A stretch of 64,000 nucleotides of DNA from Palsa-870 sp035937155 (lineage in GTDB: Bacteria; Chloroflexota; Dormibacteria; Dormibacterales; Dormibacteraceae). Below, piece by piece: positions 41,390 through 52,200 of this stretch. Each line of letters opens with the position of its first letter. Position 1 is the first letter of the stretch. A program made the translations under genes and the position numbers. The stretch is taken from assembly GCA_035937155.1 (NCBI GenBank), contig DASYVJ010000004.1, positions 1-64,000 of the forward strand, written 5' to 3'. Under the pieces are notes generated by a model, which did no database searches, was not told the origin of the DNA, and was given only the letters and a program-made list of their open reading frames with translations.

Positions 41390-42880
41390 GTGGCTGAGCG
41401 CGGGGTTGTCCTGAGCCTCGACGAAGGCACGAGCGGCGTGACCTCCGCAGTCGTCGGTCTTGATGGCGAGGTGCGCGCAAAGGGCTACCGCGAGATCACG
41501 CAGCACTATCCGCAGCCGGGCTGGGTGGAACATGACGCGCTAGAGATCTGGTGGGCCGTGCAGACGACGGCCATGGACGCGCTTCATACGGCAGGCGTCA
41601 CGCCGGCCGACGTAACGGCTGTTGGCATTACGAACCAGCGCGAGACCCTGGTCATGTGGGATCGCCGGACGCTGGATCCGATCGGCCCCGCGATTGTCTG
41701 GCAGGACCGCCGTACCGCCGCGGCGTGCCAACGACTACGCGAGGCCGGTTACGAAGATCGAGTGCGTGAAGTGACCGGCCTGGTGCTCGATCCCTACTTC
41801 ACTGCGACGAAGCTGGCGTGGGCGATCAAACACATCGATGGCGCCGCGAACGCTGCCGTTGGAACGGTGGACAGCTGGCTCGTGGCGCGGCTGTCCGCAG
41901 GTCGCGACCATGTCACCGACGCGTCGAACGCGTCTCGCACGTTGCTGTTCGACATCGGGCGAGGTGTCTGGAGCGACGAGATGGCCGAGCTCTTCGGCGT
42001 GCCGACGGCGAACCTTCCCCGGGTGATGGACTCCACCGGCGAGATCTCGCACACCGACCCCGACGTTTTTGGCGGCATCGTCGCGCCCATCAGTGGCATC
42101 GCGGGGGACCAGCAGGCTGCTCTCTTCGGCCAGGCGTGCACGACTGCGGGCATGGCGAAGAATACGTATGGCACGGGCTCGTTCGTGCTCATGCAGACCG
42201 GGCAGGATCGCGTTGCGTCCAGATCAGGGATGCTGACCACGGTTGCCCTCCGGCGCGATGGGCGTCTCAGCTATGCGCTCGAGGGCGCCATCTTCATCAC
42301 TGGTGCGGCGCTGCAGTGGCTGCGTGACGGGCTGGGCATCATCGGCAGCGCTTCCGAGGCGGGGCCGATCGCTTCGTCCGTGCCGGACAGTGGCGGAGTC
42401 TTCATGGTGCCGGCATTTGTCGGATTGGGCGCCCCGCACTGGGACCCATACGCCCGCGGCATCATCGTCGGACTCACTCAAGGCAGCGGGCGCGCCCAGC
42501 TGGTGCGAGCCGCCGTTGAATCGATGGCATATCAGACGCGGGACGTCGTGGAAGCCATGGAGAACGACGCGGGCTCGCCCCTGCGAGAGCTGCGCGTCGA
42601 TGGGGGCGCGGCGGTGATGGACGTGCTGTGCCAGTTCCAGGCTGACATCCTCGGCATCCCGGTGCGGCGACCTCGCCAGACGGAGACCACGGTGCTGGGC
42701 GCGGCTTTCCTGGCCGGTCTCGGCGCTGGAATCTGGAAAGACGCAGACCTGAAGGACCTCTGGAAGCTCGACCGCGAGTTCGAGCCAGGGATGTCGCGGG
42801 ACCAGGCCGCCACCCTTCAATCGCGATGGCGCGATGCCTTGAGCAGGAGTCGAGACTGGGCAACACCCGATAATCAGTGA
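41390..42880 (+). CDS. glpK: Glycerol kinase
   Basis: The FGGY carbohydrate kinase opens LSLDEGTSGVTSAVV and shows GITNQRETLVMWDRRT (substrate/ATP domain), IVWQDRRTA, YFTATKLAW, DVFGGIVAPISGIAGDQQAALFGQACTTAGMAKNTYGTGSFVLM and FVPAFVGLGAPHWDPYARG (reading VPAFVGLGAPHWDPYARGII), all diagnostic of GlpK. At 496 residues it is normal length. It starts at a GTG. It phosphorylates glycerol to sn-glycerol 3-phosphate, feeding lipid synthesis or glycolysis. There is no glpF or glpD nearby. It lies 12 bp downstream of larE. Confidence 0.93.
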   Translation: MAERGVVLSLDEGTSGVTSAVVGLDGEVRAKGYREITQHYPQPGWVEHDALEIWWAVQTTAMDALHTAGVTPADVTAVGITNQRETLVMWDRRTLDPIGPAIVWQDRRTAAACQRLREAGYEDRVREVTGLVLDPYFTATKLAWAIKHIDGAANAAVGTVDSWLVARLSAGRDHVTDASNASRTLLFDIGRGVWSDEMAELFGVPTANLPRVMDSTGEISHTDPDVFGGIVAPISGIAGDQQAALFGQACTTAGMAKNTYGTGSFVLMQTGQDRVASRSGMLTTVALRRDGRLSYALEGAIFITGAALQWLRDGLGIIGSASEAGPIASSVPDSGGVFMVPAFVGLGAPHWDPYARGIIVGLTQGSGRAQLVRAAVESMAYQTRDVVEAMENDAGSPLRELRVDGGAAVMDVLCQFQADILGIPVRRPRQTETTVLGAAFLAGLGAGIWKDADLKDLWKLDREFEPGMSRDQAATLQSRWRDALSRSRDWATPDNQ

Positions 42881-42883
42881 ACC

Positions 42884-43483
42884 TTGAGCACTGAGGCGCC
42901 GCCAGGGCGCGCCCGCCAGCCGATCCTTTATGCCGACCAGCTGTGGCGTCAGCAGCGCTTTTTCGCGGCCTTTCTGATCGCGGTGGGCGTCGTGATGACC
43001 ATCCTCTTGATCTACCAGGGCCAGATCGCAAAGACCGCCAACCTGATCTGGGTCCTTTACATCCCGAGTGGCTTGCTGCTGGGCGGCGCGTTCTTGCTCT
43101 ACAAGCGGCGAAGCTACATCGAGGCGCAGGAGGACGGCGTGAGGATAGGAACTCTGCGGTCCAGCATCCTCATCGACTACGACCGCATCCGCGGCGTGCG
43201 GGTACAGCCGCTGAAGCTCGCGTTCCAGGACAGGCGCAGCCGGATGATCGCGCCGATGATGAAGCCACTGATTGAAAAGCCGGCACTCTTTGTTCGCCTC
43301 CGCGGCGACGATGAGGAGGTCGCTGACATCAAGAAGCGACTGGGTACCCGAATGATGTACGAGGACACGATCGCACTTCCCGTCCGCGATGCGGACGCTG
43401 TCGCGTGGGAAATCAGCTCGCGTCTGCCCGACCGCCTGGGACAGAACCAGGGTGGCGGGAAGCGCCGCAAACGGCGGCGGTGA
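42884..43483 (+). CDS. Membrane protein with a PH-like cytoplasmic domain
   Basis: Two membrane helices near the N-terminus (about 26-45 and 53-72) precede a PH/bPH2-like beta-rich domain (RSYIEAQEDGVRIGTLRSSILIDYDRIRGVRVQPLKLAFQDRRSR...FVRLRGDDEEVADIKKRL). The C-terminus is strongly basic (KRRKRRR). No precise family is assigned. The start is a TTG 3 nt after the glpK stop, and its stop overlaps the next gene's GTG by 4 nt. It is probably in the operon of envelope glycosylation genes. Confidence 0.78.
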   Translation: MSTEAPPGRARQPILYADQLWRQQRFFAAFLIAVGVVMTILLIYQGQIAKTANLIWVLYIPSGLLLGGAFLLYKRRSYIEAQEDGVRIGTLRSSILIDYDRIRGVRVQPLKLAFQDRRSRMIAPMMKPLIEKPALFVRLRGDDEEVADIKKRLGTRMMYEDTIALPVRDADAVAWEISSRLPDRLGQNQGGGKRRKRRR

Positions 43484-45210
43484 CAGGGCCCCGCGCCTAC
43501 GAGCTAGAGGAGGGGCAACCAACACAGGTCCAGGGCGAGAGGACTTACTTCGATCGCTGGGACCTCATCGCCGTGCTGGCGCTGACGGTGGTCGCGTTCG
43601 TCTTGCGCTACTTCAGCCCGATCATGCCCGACTTTTTCGTCCATCCGTTTCAAGGTCCCCTGATCACCAACTGCGTTACGAACACGCCGATCAACCCGCA
43701 GGGAGACCCCGGCACGCTTTGCGGCCTCGCGTATCCCTTCAATCGCGGGTACGCGGATTCGAACGGAATACTTTCGCCGCCCAACGGCCAGGTCTTCGAC
43801 GAGATCTATTTCCCGGTCTTCGCCTACTACGACTTCAAAGGCACGGAGCTGTGTCGCCCGACGACGGTCGACTGCCATCTCCCTTCGGGAAAGAACTTGG
43901 ATTATTTCGACCCCGAACCGCCTGTGGCGAAGCTGATCATCGGCGCCGGCATGTGGATTGATGGCTGGTACCGCGCTCACTTCCAGGGCGCCTCGGGCGA
44001 CTACATCGACCTGGGCTTCAATACCTTCGGCTGGCGCATCGCCGCCTGCATCTTCGGCACCCTCTGCATTCCGATGATGTATCTCTTCGCGCGCCGCTTG
44101 TGGCCCAACCGGATCTTTGCGATCGCGGCTGCGACGCTTGCGTGCTTCGACGGCATGTTCTTCATCCAGTCACGGATCGGGATGATCGACATCTTTCCGA
44201 TCTTCTTCATCCTGCTGGCGTACTTCCTCTATCTGGTCCACATCCAGAGCCGCACTCCGCGCTCGTCCCTGGTGTCGCTCGTCGGCCTTGGCATCGTCCT
44301 CGGGATCGGCATCGCCTCGAAATGGATCGTGCTCGCGGCGATGGCGAGCATCGTCTTCTTGATGATCCTCAGGGCGATCCGCCGCCACGTCGACATCCAT
44401 ATCGGCCCACCCGGGGACCCGATCTGGTCTTGGGGAAGAGGGGATGGACCTGTACTACCGACCGGCCTGAACTGGCCGCTTTACCTCGCCGTCGCAGCGG
44501 TCGCCTTCGTGGCGATCCCAGCTTTCATCTACGTCGAGTCCTGGTATCCATTCTTTGCGCGGGGTCAGTTCCACAACCTGGCGGATCTGATCGAGTATCA
44601 GAAGCAGTCGTACCACTACCATGCGACGCTGACGGCCACCCACCCTTACGGCTCGCCTTGGTGGTCGTGGCCGCTCCTGGCCAGGCCAGTCCTGTACTAC
44701 GCGGAGTACACGCACCTGGGCATCGACCACTGGACGGGCCAGCAGCTCGTCTCACGCATGGCCGATCTGGGCAACCCGTGGATCTGGTGGACGAGCTTGC
44801 CGTGCGTGGCGTCTCTGCCGTACTTCATCGTCCGGTACCGCAGCTTCCCGGCAGCGCTGATCCTGCTCGGCTTCATCACGCAGTACCTGCCGTGGTCTTA
44901 CATCAGCCGAGTGCTGTTCATGTACCACATGTTCGGCGGGCTCATCTTCATGATCCTGGCCCTCGCCTTCGTGCTGGCACAGGTCGCTGAGCAGCTGAAA
45001 CCGGCCGGGCGTTTGGTGCTCGTCGCCAACCACCTCGGCCTCGCGGTGCTCTTCTTCTTGTACTTCTACCCGGTTTGGACTGGGCTCCCGATTTCCGGCC
45101 CGGCTTACTTCGGCGGACCGCAGACTCCTCCGTGGGGTCCCAAGACCTGGCTGACCAATTGCCGCAACGAACTGCCTCCTAGCCAGCCACAAATCTTTTG
45201 TTGGAACTAG
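43480..45210 (+). CDS. PMT-family membrane mannosyltransferase
   Basis: This is a dolichyl/polyprenyl-phosphate-mannose--protein mannosyltransferase family member, GT-C fold. The GTG at 43480 overlaps the preceding stop (GTGA). An N-terminal soluble segment (GERTYFDRWD) precedes 9-10 membrane helices. The first luminal loop has a conserved acidic pair in FDPEPPVAKLIIGAGMWIDGWYR (D.EPP..K is the PMT signature). GIASKWIVLAAMASIV and IQSRIGMIDIFPIFF are other markers. It is 576 residues long, within the family range. It would transfer mannose from a lipid carrier to exported proteins or glycans. Confidence 0.88.
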   Translation: MTGPRAYELEEGQPTQVQGERTYFDRWDLIAVLALTVVAFVLRYFSPIMPDFFVHPFQGPLITNCVTNTPINPQGDPGTLCGLAYPFNRGYADSNGILSPPNGQVFDEIYFPVFAYYDFKGTELCRPTTVDCHLPSGKNLDYFDPEPPVAKLIIGAGMWIDGWYRAHFQGASGDYIDLGFNTFGWRIAACIFGTLCIPMMYLFARRLWPNRIFAIAAATLACFDGMFFIQSRIGMIDIFPIFFILLAYFLYLVHIQSRTPRSSLVSLVGLGIVLGIGIASKWIVLAAMASIVFLMILRAIRRHVDIHIGPPGDPIWSWGRGDGPVLPTGLNWPLYLAVAAVAFVAIPAFIYVESWYPFFARGQFHNLADLIEYQKQSYHYHATLTATHPYGSPWWSWPLLARPVLYYAEYTHLGIDHWTGQQLVSRMADLGNPWIWWTSLPCVASLPYFIVRYRSFPAALILLGFITQYLPWSYISRVLFMYHMFGGLIFMILALAFVLAQVAEQLKPAGRLVLVANHLGLAVLFFLYFYPVWTGLPISGPAYFGGPQTPPWGPKTWLTNCRNELPPSQPQIFCWN

Positions 45211-47147
45211 CGCCGGCAGCTTTCCTCTTCGCGTGCGTGGTGGCCGGGTTCGGCATCACGTACCTCGTGGGCATCGCCCTGTCTCTCGAGGAGCGCATCG
45301 CGTTCGGGGCGGTGTTGGGGTCGGTTGCCGTCGCAGCTTCGAGCTTCGTGCTCTCGTTGGCGGTTCGGGATGTCACCGCGATCACCGTCTTGTTGGCCCT
45401 CGGCATCGCACTTGTCGTGGCCCTGATTGCGCTTGCAATGCAGAGGCAGCAGGTGCGCGCAGATATCGCTGACGCGCGAGCTCGATGGCTGGCGCCCTTT
45501 GGCTCGCCAGGACACCCCTGGCCGTTCGCGGCAGTGGTGCTTGTTTGTAGCGCGTGGACGGTGCACTTCCTGCACCAGGCCTACGTGTACACGCCAAGCG
45601 GCCTGTTCGCCGGCTACGTCAACATCTGGGGCGACTGGGCGGCCCATATCAGCTTCGCCGGATCGTTCGCGTACGGGCACAACTTTCCGCCGGAGTACCC
45701 GATCGATCCCGGACATCACCTCGGCTACCCGTTCATGATCGATTTCTTCGCGGCGAATCTAGTCCCGCTCGGCAGCCGGCTGACTTCAGCTCTGGTCATG
45801 ACGAGTGGCTTGCTGGGCCTGGCCTTCCCGGCAGTGCTCTACCTGGCCGCTGAGAGATTCGCGGGCGGCCGCGCCGCGGCGGTGATTGCGGTCTTTGTGT
45901 TCCTGCTCGGCGGCGGCCTGGGGTTCTACTTTCTGCTTGGCGACGTTCAGCACAGTGGTCTGGCCGCACTGGTCCACCTGCCGCGCGAGTACACGCTGAA
46001 CCGCGACCTGAACTACCAGTGGCTGAACCCCGTCCTGGCTTACCTCGTGCCGCAGCGATCGACGCTATTCGGCTTCAGCCTCGCCCTCATCCTGCTGCTC
46101 GTCCTGTGGCTCGCAGTGCGCAGCCAATCAGGGTGGCAGCCGTTTCTGTTCACGGGTGTCGTCGCCGGCATGATGCCCGCGTACCACGTGCATGCGTTCG
46201 GCACCGTGGTCGCGCTTTCGCTGTTCTGGGCTGTTTTCACCCGGCGCATTCAATGGCTGGGCTTTTTCATGCCGGCGCTGGTGATCGGGGTGCCGATCCT
46301 CGCCTGGATGTGGCCGGCGGCCAACACGAGCGTGTGCGGCACCAGCCCGAGCCTTCATGGCTACTGTTTCGAGGTTGGCTGGCTGTCTTACCTGGACTGG
46401 CAGCACACCTCCGCCATCTTCGCCGTGCCCGACTTCGTGTGGTTCTGGATCAGGAACACGTCGGTGTTCATCCCGCTGCTGATCGCGGCCCATATCCTGC
46501 GGAGCTGGATTCCCACCGGGTTTGCGAACTGGTTCGCGCCGATGTGGCTGTGGTTCCTGGTCCCCAACATCATCGTTCTGCAGCCGTGGGATTGGGACAA
46601 CACCAAGTTCTTCATCTTCTGGGCGCTACTGGGCAGCATCCTGGTGGGTGGCGTGCTGGCACGCATGCTGCAGCGCGGCCCCGGCTCGGCAATCGTCGCC
46701 CTGGTGCTGCTGGTCCTGCTCAGCCTGTCGGGAGCGCTGGACCTGGCTCGCGCCTCCGATTTCACGGTGAGCTCTGTTCAGTTCACCGACGCAGGCGGAA
46801 TTCAGGTCGCGGACTGGGTCCGTCAGCACATATGGGCGGAGGCTGTGTTCGCCGTGGCCGACGAGCACAACAGCCCCATCCCGACCCTCGCCAGCAGGCG
46901 CGTGATGATCGGATACCCGGGCTGGCTGTGGACCTACGGTCTGCCGGACTACGTGCAGAAGGGCCAGGACCTCAGGCGCATTCTCGACGGCGATGTGTCG
47001 ACTCCGGAGCTAGTGCGTAAGTACGGCGTCGACTACGTGATGATCGGCCCGCAAGAGCTTCCGCGTGGCGCGAGCCGGGCGTACTGGGGAACGCACGGCA
47101 CGCTGGTCTACGACAACGGCGAGTACGCGGTGTATCGGGTCTCTTAG
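45198..47147 (+). CDS. Large GT-C type membrane glycosyltransferase
   Basis: The 649-residue membrane protein has 12 or more helices. The long luminal loop after helix 4 contains VNIWGDWAAHISFAGSFAYGHNFPPEYPIDPGHHLGYPFMIDFFAA, where the D-W-A-A-H motif is typical of GT-C enzymes (DUF2298/ArnT-like). A second loop has RDLNYQWLNPVLAYLVPQRSTLFGF. A soluble C-terminal domain of about 120 residues (IQVADWVRQHIWAEAVFAV...YVMIGPQE) follows. It starts at TTG 45198 or 45201, overlapping the preceding gene. It is probably partnered with the PMT-family gene in exporting a glycosylated product. Confidence 0.78.
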   Translation: MLELAPAAFLFACVVAGFGITYLVGIALSLEERIAFGAVLGSVAVAASSFVLSLAVRDVTAITVLLALGIALVVALIALAMQRQQVRADIADARARWLAPFGSPGHPWPFAAVVLVCSAWTVHFLHQAYVYTPSGLFAGYVNIWGDWAAHISFAGSFAYGHNFPPEYPIDPGHHLGYPFMIDFFAANLVPLGSRLTSALVMTSGLLGLAFPAVLYLAAERFAGGRAAAVIAVFVFLLGGGLGFYFLLGDVQHSGLAALVHLPREYTLNRDLNYQWLNPVLAYLVPQRSTLFGFSLALILLLVLWLAVRSQSGWQPFLFTGVVAGMMPAYHVHAFGTVVALSLFWAVFTRRIQWLGFFMPALVIGVPILAWMWPAANTSVCGTSPSLHGYCFEVGWLSYLDWQHTSAIFAVPDFVWFWIRNTSVFIPLLIAAHILRSWIPTGFANWFAPMWLWFLVPNIIVLQPWDWDNTKFFIFWALLGSILVGGVLARMLQRGPGSAIVALVLLVLLSLSGALDLARASDFTVSSVQFTDAGGIQVADWVRQHIWAEAVFAVADEHNSPIPTLASRRVMIGYPGWLWTYGLPDYVQKGQDLRRILDGDVSTPELVRKYGVDYVMIGPQELPRGASRAYWGTHGTLVYDNGEYAVYRVS

Positions 47148-47168
47148 GGCCGGGAGTAGATTGGGGCC

Positions 47169-48602
47169 ATGCCAGATCCGGTAATCGATCGGGACAAGCT
47201 CGGTGAGGTTATGCGCCTCGTGGAGCGCGAGGCGGAGGCATATCTCGAGACGATCGACAGCGCGCAGGTGCGCCCGCCGGGCAATGGCGAGCTCCCGTCG
47301 AGCTTTCCTGCCGAAGGCGCGGGCACGATGCGCGCGGTCTCCGAACTGATCGCCGCGGCGCAGGAGGGGGCGACCAGATCGGCGGGCCCGCGCTATTTCC
47401 ACTTCGTCACCGGTGGGGTGACGCCGGCGGCGCTTGCGGCCGACTGGCTGACGTCGGCCATCGACCAGCAGGGTTACAACTGGATCAGCTCGCCCTTTGC
47501 CTCACGCCTCGAGCAAATCAGTCTCGATTGGCTCAAGGAGCTTTTGGGCATTCCCGCGGAATGGAGCGCGGTGACCACCACCGGGGCCACGGCTTCCAAC
47601 TTTGTGGGCCTGGCGGCGGCCCGCCGGTGGTGGGGCTTGCAGCACGGCATCGACATCGACACCGACGGCATGGCCGGTCTGCCGGCCGTTCCGGTGTTCG
47701 CGAGCGGCTACCTCCACGCCAGTGCGATCAAAGCGTTGGGCATGCTCGGCATCGGACGCCAGCGGCCGCAGGTCTTGACACGCGACGCGGCGGGACGCCT
47801 CGACGCGCCTGCTCTCGCTGCTTCATTGCGGACCCTTGGTGGCAAGCCGGCCATCCTCATCGCGACCGCAGGCGACGTCAACACCGGTGATTTCGACCCG
47901 CTGCAAGAGATGGCCGCGCTGGCCCGCGAGCACAATGCGTGGTTGCACGTTGATGGTGCCTTCGGTCTGTTCGCCGCCGTCTCGCCGCTGACGCGGCATC
48001 TCACCGAAGGAATCGAGTCGGCCGATTCCCTCGCCGTTGACGGCCACAAGTGGCTCAACGTCCCGTACGACACGGGCTTTGCCTTTGTGCGCGACTCCGG
48101 CATCCACGCAGGAGCGTTTTCCGCCAGCGCTGCTTACCTCGGGACGGAGGCTCTGGCCAGGCCCGTTTTCGGCAACCTGGCGCCGGAGATGTCACGTCGG
48201 GCGCGCGCCCTGCCGGTTTGGGCGACGCTCCGAGCTTACGGCCGGGACGGGTACCAGGAGATGGTCGAGCGTCACCTCCGCCTTGCACAGCGCGTGGCTA
48301 AGCAAGTGGACGAAGCGTCGGATCTCGAGCGGCTGGCCGAGGTTCCGCTCAATGTCGTGTGTTTTCGCTTCCGGCCGCCGGGCGTTGACGAGAATGCGCT
48401 GGACGACCTAAATAGAAAGCTCGGCGAGATGATCCTCGAGGATGGCCGCGTCTATTTCGGGACGACCAACTTTGCCGGCAAGGTTGCGTTCCGGCCGGCC
48501 ATCGTCAACTGGCGCACCGGTGACGATGACGTCGACCTCATCGTCGCGGTCGTGCGTGAGCTGGGCGCGCGTCTCGTCAGCTCTAGGGCGCTGGCAGGCT
48601 GA
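47169..48602 (+). CDS. Group II pyridoxal-dependent decarboxylase family protein
   Basis: The 477-residue fold-type I PLP enzyme has the PLP-lysine in SLAVDGHKWLNVPYDTGFAF and a conserved His/Asp in VDGAFGLFAAVS. GGVTPAALAADWLTSAIDQQGY resembles the aromatic-amino-acid and glutamate decarboxylase group. Related sequences are often annotated as aminotransferases or as L-2,4-diaminobutyrate/tyrosine decarboxylases. The substrate cannot be assigned. An A/G-rich element lies before the ATG, 21 bp after the GT-C gene. The last 20 nt overlap the convergent DUF1003 gene. Confidence 0.87.
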   Translation: MPDPVIDRDKLGEVMRLVEREAEAYLETIDSAQVRPPGNGELPSSFPAEGAGTMRAVSELIAAAQEGATRSAGPRYFHFVTGGVTPAALAADWLTSAIDQQGYNWISSPFASRLEQISLDWLKELLGIPAEWSAVTTTGATASNFVGLAAARRWWGLQHGIDIDTDGMAGLPAVPVFASGYLHASAIKALGMLGIGRQRPQVLTRDAAGRLDAPALAASLRTLGGKPAILIATAGDVNTGDFDPLQEMAALAREHNAWLHVDGAFGLFAAVSPLTRHLTEGIESADSLAVDGHKWLNVPYDTGFAFVRDSGIHAGAFSASAAYLGTEALARPVFGNLAPEMSRRARALPVWATLRAYGRDGYQEMVERHLRLAQRVAKQVDEASDLERLAEVPLNVVCFRFRPPGVDENALDDLNRKLGEMILEDGRVYFGTTNFAGKVAFRPAIVNWRTGDDDVDLIVAVVRELGARLVSSRALAG

Positions 48603-49161
48603 TCGGCGGGCGCTCGGATTCAGCCGGTCGCGGGGCCGGCGGATGCGTGCTCGTCTCGATCGCTACTTCGAGGTGTCGCGCGAGTCGCTTCAGCTCGCGG
48701 TCGCCGCGATCGAGGCGGTTGACGATCTGCAGCAGGATCTCGTCCTGATGCATGAGGTGATTCATGAGGGCTTTCAGCTCTTCCTCGGCCTTGACGTTCA
48801 GCTCGTATTCGTGTTGGGCCCGCAGGCGGTCACGATCTGTGAAGCGGTTGATCGCCATCAACACGACTGAGACCCAGACCCCGGCCTCGAGGCTCAGGAT
48901 GAAGTTGAGGAAGAGGAAGGGGTAGCGGTCCCATGGATGGATCAGGTTCAAGGCGTTGAGCCCGACCCACAAGACCATGATGCCGGCCTGCGCCAGGACG
49001 AAGATCCAGCTGCCGACCAGGCGCGCGAAATCGTCGGCGACGCGATCCGCGAAGGTGAGCTTGCGGTCGACCTCGCGGTTGAGGTCGCGGACCGGAGGGT
49101 GGTCGTGCTGGTGCTTGATCAGGTCTCGGGCGATGTCTTCGATTTCTCGGCCGATCGACAT
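48583..49161 (-). CDS. DUF1003 membrane protein
   Basis: The ATG at 49161 has AAGGAAGGATCC immediately upstream, preferable to a Met 10 codons earlier. The product is about 192 residues with two membrane helices in the DUF1003 core: ADDFARLVGSWIFVLAQAGIMVLWVGLNAL, PFLFLNFILSLEAGVWVSVVLMAINRFTDRDRLRA. A cytoplasmic coiled tail of about 75 residues (YELNVKAEEELKALMNHLMHQDEILLQIVNRLD) follows. Function is unknown. It converges on the decarboxylase gene. Confidence 0.88.
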   Translation of the reverse strand: MSIGREIEDIARDLIKHQHDHPPVRDLNREVDRKLTFADRVADDFARLVGSWIFVLAQAGIMVLWVGLNALNLIHPWDRYPFLFLNFILSLEAGVWVSVVLMAINRFTDRDRLRAQHEYELNVKAEEELKALMNHLMHQDEILLQIVNRLDRGDRELKRLARHLEVAIETSTHPPAPRPAESERPPISLPAP

Positions 49162-49263
49162 GGATCCTTCCTTTGGGGTTGCTGCATTCATTGTCGCGGC
49201 AGTGGTCCGATTGCATAGCTTGGCTCAAAAGACCCTCCCCTGGCTACGGAAAGTAAGCCTTGG

Positions 49264-52200
49264 CTACCGGTAGTCGTGAGATTTCTGATGCGGTCGAGGG
49301 ATGCCGTGGAGCGCCACGATGTGGCTGGCTAGCACCGAGTAGACGCCGTCGTTGCGCTGCATGACCCCGTCGATGACCAGGATCGGTTGGCGGTTGGCGA
49401 CCTGGCGGTAGCGCTCGTAGACGTCCGGTTTGATGGTCACGTTGACCTGGCCGAACTCGTCCTCTAGCGTGAAGAAGCGGATTTTCTTCGCCGTCGATGG
49501 CGCCTGGCGGGTGATGACCAGACCCGCAACGCGCACTTTCTGTTTGTTGCGAATCGAGGCGAGCTTGTTGCTCTCCAGCGCGCCCATCTTCTCGAGGCGT
49601 TCGCGACAGAAATGGATTAGGTGGTGGCCGGTGGAGAGATCCGAGATCCGGTACTCGAGCTGGTTGGCGTCGAAGTCATCGATCGTGGGCAAGGCGGGCG
49701 CGGTGCCGTTGAGGCGCAGCTCGGATTGTTTCTCGATGCCTCGACGCAGGCCGTGACCATGCCATCTCTCCTGCCAGCCCCAGAGGAGCTCGCGTCGGGG
49801 TTGGCCGAGCGCGTCAAACGCGCCGACCATGACGAGATTGCGAACGGCCCGCGGGCCGACGGGGGCGCCGCGAAGTCGGTGGAGGAAATCATCGAAGGAC
49901 GTATAGGGGGCATGGGCACGCTCGTCGACGATCGCTTGGCGGCCGTCTTCGCCGAGGTCGCGCACGTAGTTGAAGCCGACGCGCATGGCGTGGGTCAGGG
50001 TCTTAACAGGCTGGGTTGTGGAGCTTTCGAATTCTGGGTAAGTTCGCTGCAGGTGTGCCGGCTGGGGGAGGGAGTCGGACAAGAGGGAGGGCCCCAGCGG
50101 GACGTCTCGTTTGTCGGTGGTGGCGACCAGGGGTTCCGGCAGGCATCGCACGTCGGAGCGGTTGACGTCGACCGGCAGCACGGTCACGCCGTGGCGCTTG
50201 AGGTCCTCGACCAGGACGCTCGGGTGGTAGAACCCCATCGGCTGGTTGTTCAGCAAGCCGCAGCCGAACTCGACCGCGTGGTTGAGCTTGAGCCATGACG
50301 TCTCATACGAAGTGCGCGCGAAGGCGGCCGCGTGCGAGCGGCAGAAGCCATACACCGCAAAGCCTTGCACTGCGGCGAAGAGCTGGTCGGCGACCTCGCG
50401 AGGCACACCGTTGGCGAGGCAGCCACTGATGAAGTCACCCTCCAGCGACGACATCTCGACGCGGTTGAGATGGCGGGTCATCGCGCGTCGGAACCCATCC
50501 GCCCCGCTGGGCGTCATACCCGCGACGTACATCGCGATCTCGATGATCTGTTCCTGGTAGAGGATCACGCCCAGCGTGTCCCTGAGAATCGGCTCGAGCA
50601 GCGGATGCGCGTAAGTCACCGGCTCGCGGCCTTGCTTGCGACGGATATAAGGGTGAACTGCGTTGCCCTGGATCGGGCCGGGCCGGATGATCGCGACCTC
50701 GACCACCAGGTCGTTGAAGCTCTGCGGTCTCGTGCGCGGGAGCGTCTGCATCTGCGCGCGTGACTCGATCTGAAAAACACCGATGGTGTCCGCGGCGCTG
50801 CACATCTCGAAAACCGCTGGATCGTTCAGCGGCAGCTGGTCGAGGTCGGGGCGAATGCCGGTCTTGTCCTTGATGAGCTCGAGGGCTTCGGCGACAACAG
50901 ATAGAGTGCGCAGGCCGAGCATGTCCATCTTGATCAGGCCCAGGTCCTCGACGTCGTCCTTGTTGAACTGGACGACGCGCCGCCCCTCCATCGTCGCCGG
51001 CTCGACCGGGACGATCTCGACGAGCGGCTCTCCGGTGACGAGCATGCCGCCGTTGTGGATCGACAGGTGGCGAGGAAATTCGATGACCTCGCGGCACAGC
51101 TCAAGGAACTGCTGCCAGCTCTGCGGCCGCATGTCAGGCGGCGGCACCGCGTCGAGCATCGAGTCCTCAACGTCTTCGGTGAACCAGCGGTCTACGCCCT
51201 TGGCCAGCCGGTCCAGCAGCTCGGCGGAGAAACCGAGTGCCTTGCCCACCTGGCGGATCGCCATCCGCGGCTGAAAGGTGACGACGTTGCACACCATTCC
51301 GGTTCGCTCCCAGCCGTACTTGTCATAGATGTACTGGATCACCTGCTCGCGGTGCTCCGTGGAGAAGTCGATGTCGATGTCCGGCGTGCTGGTCATCTCC
51401 TCGTGCAAGAAGCGCTCGAAAAGCAGGTTGTGCTCGATGGGGTCGACTCGGGTGATGCCGAGCACGTAAGCGACGATCGAGTCGGCCGCCGAGCCGCGCC
51501 CCTGGCCGGGGACGCCCCGCTCGCGCGCGAACCTCATCAGGTCCCAGTTGATCAGGAAAAACTCGGCCAGCCCGGTCTTCTCGATCACCTCCAGCTCACG
51601 CTGCAGCCGGCGCGCGACCTCGGGCGTGATCGGGCGGTAGCGCTCGCGGACGCCTTCAAAGCAAAGCTTGTCGAGAAATGAGAAGGGCGTTTCGCCGGCC
51701 GGCACGGGGTAGCCGGGAAATCGGACCTTGCGAAAGTCGAGGTCCACGTCGCACTCCTGCGCGATGTCCCAGGGCGTCGCCAGCGCTTCGGCATGCCCCT
51801 TGAAGTGGGGTCGCATATCAGCGCCGCCTTTCAGGTGATGCTCGGAGTTGGGAAACAAGTGCGGCCGCGCCAACTCGAGGGTGGCGCGATGGCGGATGGC
51901 GACCAGCACGTCATACAGCCGCCGCCGCTCAGCGACGTGGTAGTGCACTTCGTTCGTCGCCACGACCACCGCTCCGCAGCGTCTTGCCATCGCTGCACGG
52001 CCCTCGAGCACCCACTGGTCTTCAGGGCACATGTGATGGTGAAGCTCGCTGAAGACGTTCTCCTTGCCCAGCGCCTCCTGCATCTCCCGCAGCCGCTTCT
52101 CATCGTCGGTCGCGCTGAGATAGAAGAGGTCGCCACGATGCTCGGCGACCTTGGCGATCGTCGCGCGCGCTTCGCCCTTCGGCTGGTCGGCATGCGCAAA

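Noticed and set aside
42224..43525. 433-residue minus-strand frame
   Set aside because: It is antisense to glpK and the PH-like membrane gene, both of which have clear family signatures.
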